From the NCBI GenBank assembly GCA_002787775.1, contig PCUW01000031.1, positions 56,022 through 120,021 on the forward strand: DNA of 64,000 nt. Reading direction: 5' to 3'. The position numbers and the translations under genes are program-made. The DNA is from Bdellovibrionales bacterium CG12_big_fil_rev_8_21_14_0_65_38_15. Lineage in GTDB: Bacteria > Bdellovibrionota > Bacteriovoracia > Bacteriovoracales > Bacteriovoracaceae. Below are positions 60,239 to 64,000 of the stretch, piece after piece (position 1 is the first letter of the stretch; the number at the start of each line of letters is the position of its first letter). Below the pieces are notes generated by a model that had not been told where the DNA came from, ran no database searches, and saw only the letters and a program-made list of their open reading frames with translations.

Positions 60239-62386
60239 TTATTCGCAGTACCTAACTAGGCTTGGATGATTCACTGGAAGTAAACGTTTCGCCATTGTAC
60301 AAACATGATTTCTTGACCCTTCAACACCACTGGTTTTAAGACAGGCACCAAGATAGCCAGGTGAGGTTTCGTTTGCTGGGCCACCAAACAGATCAGTGAT
60401 TTCTAGACCAGCGGTAAACTCTTCAATGGGAAAGTTTGCCATTGTTTCATTGAGAGAGTCTTCAAGTGCTTTCATTTCTTCTTTAAGAGCGTCCGTTATC
60501 TTACCTTCAAACGTTGCATCTTCTAATTCGCCTTGATAGGAGAATAGATCGTCTCTAAATTTAATCTTAAAACAGACGGGCTTATTATTTGGACACTGCT
60601 TGGAGAGTTTTACATCGTAGCTTAATTGCATATCAGTGTTCTCAAAACTTCCAAGTCTCCATAGTCCTAAATTGATTAAGCTTCTTCTTCCATTTGCCTG
60701 ACACCCTTTTAGAGAGATCGTCGCTCTCATATTTGATCCGCCAAGTGCTGACATACCTATAGAGTCCATATCTTTACAAGAAAATTTAGGTCGTTCGCCG
60801 CCAACATAATCTGAGCCGTCACCATCATCCATTCTTATGCCGCATTTACCACCAAGGTTTTGTCCGCATAGATTTCCCTTTGAGATTTGATCTGAAAGGT
60901 AGTTGTTGACGTAACTTAAATCCAACATAGAATAAAAATCATCACAATGGGCCGGAGGTTCTCTGCCAGCTAGTGCAGAAGTATAATTACCTTGGCATAA
61001 TTCGGGGATAAAGATTTCAACTGACATATTTCCATTTTCACCAACACTCATAAGCTGCTTAATAAGTATTTGCTCGGTTTGTTCAGGGGTTGGCGCGATT
61101 GATGGAGTCGCTTGTTTAAGTGAGCTTAGGCTTGAAGCGAAATTAGATTTTCTTTTACATGGATGATTTTGTGGATTTATGCTTGAAAGCATTTGATTCA
61201 TTCTAGAACTTGTCGTTACATCTTTAAAAGAAGGGTTTTGCCTTATCCAATAATCCATGTTTTTCATGCGATCAATAAACTCTGAACACTTCATATTGCC
61301 ACTCAGGTTTTCAATACCATCGATATGGTCATTTAACGTTTGAGTTAAAAAGGCATTAGATATATTAAACATGGGAAGATTTATTTCAGGCATATTATTA
61401 GTTTCATTTGATAACGTTGCGCTTATTACTGTATTGACTTGATCTTTTAAAACGTCTCTTAAGTTTTGAAGGATTGGAGCTTCAATCATCGTAGCAACTG
61501 ACTTTTCTGCCAAGACAGGAGCCAGGTAACCTGCTGTAATTGAGTTTAGATCATCTCGACCAAGCCTGCTTAGAGGAGTTGTTGAAGGAAGCGTAATCTT
61601 TAAATCCTGACTCTTAAAGGCATTGTCGATATTCTTTCTTTGTAACAATGGTTTTGAACCAATTCTTTCAATGGAGCTTACATTGAAGTTTTGCATATCA
61701 ATAACAGCTTCATAGCAAATTTGCTCAGAATCTTTTGTGTCAATAACAAGATCGATGTTTTCTAACGCAACTTTATAATCATCATTTCTTGCTTTAAAAT
61801 TTAATTCAAGCGAAGTTTTGATATCAAGTTTAACTTGAGCACATATTTTAATAGATGAATTTGAATTATCAGCACTAGCAAATTTTGAAAGATCGATATT
61901 GACGTCTTTTAAAGAAAAATTATCAATTTTGACACCACTAAAAGTATCACTGCCAACAGTTCGCTTTGGATATGAAATTTGATTTAAAGTCGCTGTTGAG
62001 CTTCCTTGATCACTTGAAAAAAGTTCTGGATTTAAGACATAACCAACGGCCTGCATTGGCAGTGGTTCTAAAAAAGGAGCACTTGGTAAATCGTAAGAAC
62101 TATTGATCTTAGCGGAAATAAATCTTCCGCCTAGTGTTCTTGTATCAATATGATCTGGGTCAGTGGTGAGTTGATAAGCTAGAATATCAGCAATCAGGTC
62201 TTTGTTTTGAGTCACACCTTGGCGAACAGATCTGATACCACTTTGACCCGCTCCAAAAACAAGTGCAGGTCGATATTCACCAGGAATTTGGCAATAGACT
62301 CCGGCCCCACATTCGGATAAATCAGCAGCATAAAGTTGCTGGCTTAGAAATATGTTGATAAAGAATGTTAAAAGACTAAATCTCAT
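60239..62386 (-). CDS. Large secreted hypothetical protein, 715 aa
   Basis: I do not recognise a family. A signal peptide (1-20, ending LYAA) starts the protein. Sixteen or more cysteines are spread through it, mostly in the C-terminal half (GNLCGQNLGGKCG, FSCKDMDS, KQCPNNKPVC, VCTMAKR), suggesting a disulfide-bonded periplasmic or secreted fold. The middle has helices and polar repeats but no clear repeat unit. It is monocistronic; the REP palindrome at 60211-60223 follows its stop. Confidence 0.8.
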   Translation of the reverse strand: MRFSLLTFFINIFLSQQLYAADLSECGAGVYCQIPGEYRPALVFGAGQSGIRSVRQGVTQNKDLIADILAYQLTTDPDHIDTRTLGGRFISAKINSSYDLPSAPFLEPLPMQAVGYVLNPELFSSDQGSSTATLNQISYPKRTVGSDTFSGVKIDNFSLKDVNIDLSKFASADNSNSSIKICAQVKLDIKTSLELNFKARNDDYKVALENIDLVIDTKDSEQICYEAVIDMQNFNVSSIERIGSKPLLQRKNIDNAFKSQDLKITLPSTTPLSRLGRDDLNSITAGYLAPVLAEKSVATMIEAPILQNLRDVLKDQVNTVISATLSNETNNMPEINLPMFNISNAFLTQTLNDHIDGIENLSGNMKCSEFIDRMKNMDYWIRQNPSFKDVTTSSRMNQMLSSINPQNHPCKRKSNFASSLSSLKQATPSIAPTPEQTEQILIKQLMSVGENGNMSVEIFIPELCQGNYTSALAGREPPAHCDDFYSMLDLSYVNNYLSDQISKGNLCGQNLGGKCGIRMDDGDGSDYVGGERPKFSCKDMDSIGMSALGGSNMRATISLKGCQANGRRSLINLGLWRLGSFENTDMQLSYDVKLSKQCPNNKPVCFKIKFRDDLFSYQGELEDATFEGKITDALKEEMKALEDSLNETMANFPIEEFTAGLEITDLFGGPANETSPGYLGACLKTSGVEGSRNHVCTMAKRLLPVNHPSLVRYCE

Positions 62387-62472
62387 TCTTTTTGTTCGGT
62401 TTTTTTGGGCAAAAGATTATTATATTGTTATAGTTGTGCCTATTAGTTGGTCATATAGTTGATGAGGACGTT

Positions 62473-62910
62473 TTGGAAAAACTAGATCAAATTATTTCGG
62501 AATTTACAGCCTTTAAAGATTGGGAAGATCGCTATAAACATCTTATCAACCTTGGAAAGCAGATGCCCGATTTTCCTGAAGAGCATCGACTTGAAACTAA
62601 TAAAGTGAAAGGCTGCCAATCACAAGTTTGGCTTGTGAGCTCACTTGAAAGATATGAAGACAATTATAAAATCAATTTTCTTGCTGATAGCGACGCAAGT
62701 ATCGTGAAGGGTATAGTGGCCTTATTAACTAAGGTATATAGTGGTCTAACTCCGGATGAGATCTTAGGGCTAAAAGCCGATTTCATTGACCAGATTGGGC
62801 TACGCCAGCATCTTAGTATGTCTAGAGCAAATGGTTTAAACTCAATGCTTAAACAGATCAATCTTTACGCCTATGCTTATCAACAAAAAATTAAAATGGG
62901 ACTTGTATGA
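62473..62910 (+). CDS. sufE: SufE-family sulfur acceptor protein
   Basis: It accepts sulfur from a SufS-type cysteine desulfurase and stimulates it. It has 145 aa from TTG 62473, chosen because GAGG lies five bases ahead and the first residues MEKLDQIISEF fit the family. A GTG at 62434 is also in frame but less likely. The active Cys48 lies in VKGCQSQVWL. It overlaps hemB by 4 bases (ATGA). The cysteine desulfurase at 20942 is remote. Confidence 0.9.
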   Translation: MEKLDQIISEFTAFKDWEDRYKHLINLGKQMPDFPEEHRLETNKVKGCQSQVWLVSSLERYEDNYKINFLADSDASIVKGIVALLTKVYSGLTPDEILGLKADFIDQIGLRQHLSMSRANGLNSMLKQINLYAYAYQQKIKMGLV

Positions 62911-63899
62911 GTGATTTTCTTTTAGAACGTCCACGTCGACTTCGTCGTTCTGCTGCGCTTCGCTCAATGCTAAGTGAGAATCATGTTTCTCCAAATGATC
63001 TTATAGCACCTCTTTTTGTTATTGATGGTAAACAACAAAAAGTCGAAATTAAATCTATGCCTGGGCAATTTAGATTTAGCCAAGACTTGTTAATTGAAGA
63101 ATGCAAACAACTTTTCTCTCTTGGAATTAAATCCGTTGCACTTTTTCCTGCCATTGAAGCAAAATTTAAAACACCACAAGCCCTAGAGGCGATAAATCCT
63201 GAAGGCCTTTATCAGCAATCAATCAGATCGATTAAAGAGTCATTACCAGACATGCTCGTTATGACTGACGTTGCCCTTGATCCATACAACAGCGATGGGC
63301 ACGATGGATTAGTCGATTCTAACACGGGTGAAATTCTTAACGATGAAACTCTCGAGCTTCTTTGTCAGATGGCGGTTGTTCAGGCCCAAGCAGGTGCTGA
63401 TATTATTGGGCCATCAGATATGATGGACGGAAGAGTTGGTGCGATTAGAGATAGTCTCGATAGCGAGGGCTTCGCCAATACCGCTATTATGTCTTATACA
63501 GCAAAATATGCTTCCGCTTTTTATGGGCCATTTAGAGACGCTCTAGATTCTGCTCCAAAAGCTGGAGACAAAAAAACATATCAAATGGATCCAGCTAATA
63601 TTCGAGAAGCTCACCGTGAAGCTAGATTAGATCTGAGTGAAGGCGCAGATTTTTTGATGGTAAAGCCTGGCTTAGCTTATCTAGATGTTATTTCTCATTT
63701 ATCACAAAACTTTGATCTTCCGATTGCTGCCTATAATGTGAGCGGTGAGTATGCGATGGTGAAAGCGGCTGCAGCGAATGGATGGATCGACGGTCAAAAA
63801 GTCATGGAAGAAATTCTTGTTTCGTTTAAACGTGCAGGAGCGGACGTCATTTTAACTTATTTTGCCAAAGAATTTGCCCAAGGCTACATAAAGCGCTGA
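62907..63899 (+). CDS. hemB: Delta-aminolevulinic acid dehydratase (porphobilinogen synthase)
   Basis: It condenses two aminolevulinates to porphobilinogen in heme synthesis. It has 330 aa. Schiff-base lysines are Lys200 in TAKYASAFYGPF and Lys253 in MVKPGL. The metal-site segment reads DVALDPYNSDGHDG, without the cysteines of zinc-type enzymes, which points to the magnesium-activated, non-zinc class. GPSDMMDGR and KTYQMDPAN are the other family motifs. It is translationally coupled to sufE. Together with the ferrochelatase fusion at 6433 it supports endogenous heme synthesis. Confidence 0.96.
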   Translation: MSDFLLERPRRLRRSAALRSMLSENHVSPNDLIAPLFVIDGKQQKVEIKSMPGQFRFSQDLLIEECKQLFSLGIKSVALFPAIEAKFKTPQALEAINPEGLYQQSIRSIKESLPDMLVMTDVALDPYNSDGHDGLVDSNTGEILNDETLELLCQMAVVQAQAGADIIGPSDMMDGRVGAIRDSLDSEGFANTAIMSYTAKYASAFYGPFRDALDSAPKAGDKKTYQMDPANIREAHREARLDLSEGADFLMVKPGLAYLDVISHLSQNFDLPIAAYNVSGEYAMVKAAAANGWIDGQKVMEEILVSFKRAGADVILTYFAKEFAQGYIKR

Positions 63900-64000
63900 A
63901 TTTTTCTTAAGTGACGCTCGATTATTTCTTTATCTTTATTTTCGTCCTTAGGTCGATCGGATTGAACTTGTGCGATCTTTTCCTCCAATCTAGAGAGTTC
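63884..64000 (-). CDS. C-terminal end of a minus-strand gene (partial)
   Basis: An open frame enters from the right edge and stops at the complement of 63884-63886. The readable 38 residues are highly charged and helical, for example SRLEEKIAQV and KEIIERHLRKIQRFM. It overlaps the hemB 3' end by 16 bases in convergent orientation. It is probably the coiled-coil end of a real protein, not identifiable here. Confidence 0.5.
   Translation of the reverse strand, partial: ELSRLEEKIAQVQSDRPKDENKDKEIIERHLRKIQRFM

Noticed and set aside
1..64000. CRISPR arrays, prophage or integrative element
   Set aside because: No regularly spaced repeats, integrase, att site, phage structural genes or tRNA genes were seen. 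The only mobile-type gene is the RAYT.

Overview
The window is about 64 kb of low-GC, densely packed bacterial chromosome. It has short intergenic gaps, many 1-8 nt overlaps, frequent GTG/TTG starts and compact rho-independent terminators. The gene set suggests a Bdellovibrio-like predatory-bacteria relative (phylum Bdellovibrionota, most likely the Bacteriovorax/Peredibacter side). The pointers are an EF-G of the mitochondrial/spirochaete/deltaproteobacterial type, system II cytochrome c maturation, a histone H1-like/SWIB fusion, PilZ-type regulators, and many lineage-specific secreted or lipid-anchored proteins. This placement is inference; no rRNA gene is present to confirm it.

Layout. 1-2.2 kb: ffh-rpsP-khpA. 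2.2-5.7 kb: a MurQ/GckR-like SIS protein, a secreted trypsin-like protease, and a small secreted protein with a striking stanniocalcin-like cysteine pattern. 5.6-11.6 kb: tatA, queF, a ferrochelatase-MFS fusion, a phospholipase D and an M14 lipoprotein peptidase. 11.7-20.1 kb: a degenerate NtrC-like regulator, a YjbQ protein, then a long operon cdaA-ybbR-glmM-pdxJ-nnrDE-tsaE (c-di-AMP, cell-wall precursor and vitamin B6 synthesis, NADHX repair, tRNA t6A). 20.2-23 kb: an Rrf2 regulator without the usual cysteine cluster, overlapping a cysteine desulfurase; HU; a DUF4442 protein. 23-31.3 kb: acsA, a solute-binding protein, a candidate structured RNA, fusA, a LysR regulator and a CCA-adding-type nucleotidyltransferase. 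31.4-36.3 kb: lineage-specific regulators, a DUF3050 protein and a YqaA membrane protein. 36.5-40.3 kb: a giant GLUG-repeat lipoprotein. 40.2-44.9 kb, minus strand: ccsA, resB, a DUF1624 acyltransferase and a thiamine pyrophosphokinase. 44.9-47.9 kb: a cytochrome c, a GNAT protein, the histone-like/SWIB protein and a YciO protein. 47.9-54.6 kb, minus strand: two paralogous secreted proteins, mgtE, a small acidic secreted protein and leuS. 54.7-59.5 kb: a Tat-dependent GMC oxidoreductase pair and a second lipoprotein related to the first. 59.5-62.4 kb: a REP-associated transposase with flanking palindromes, and a 715-aa secreted protein. 62.4-64 kb: sufE, hemB, and the end of a minus-strand gene.

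Recurring themes are heme and cytochrome biogenesis (hemH fusion, hemB, ccsA/resB, cytochrome c), Fe-S cluster supply (Rrf2/IscS, SufE), and envelope or secreted proteins of unknown role. The most notable signals are the bacterial stanniocalcin-like protein, the ferrochelatase-transporter fusion, the structured RNA near 26 kb, and two copies of a 39-nt palindromic element between coding sequences and terminators.
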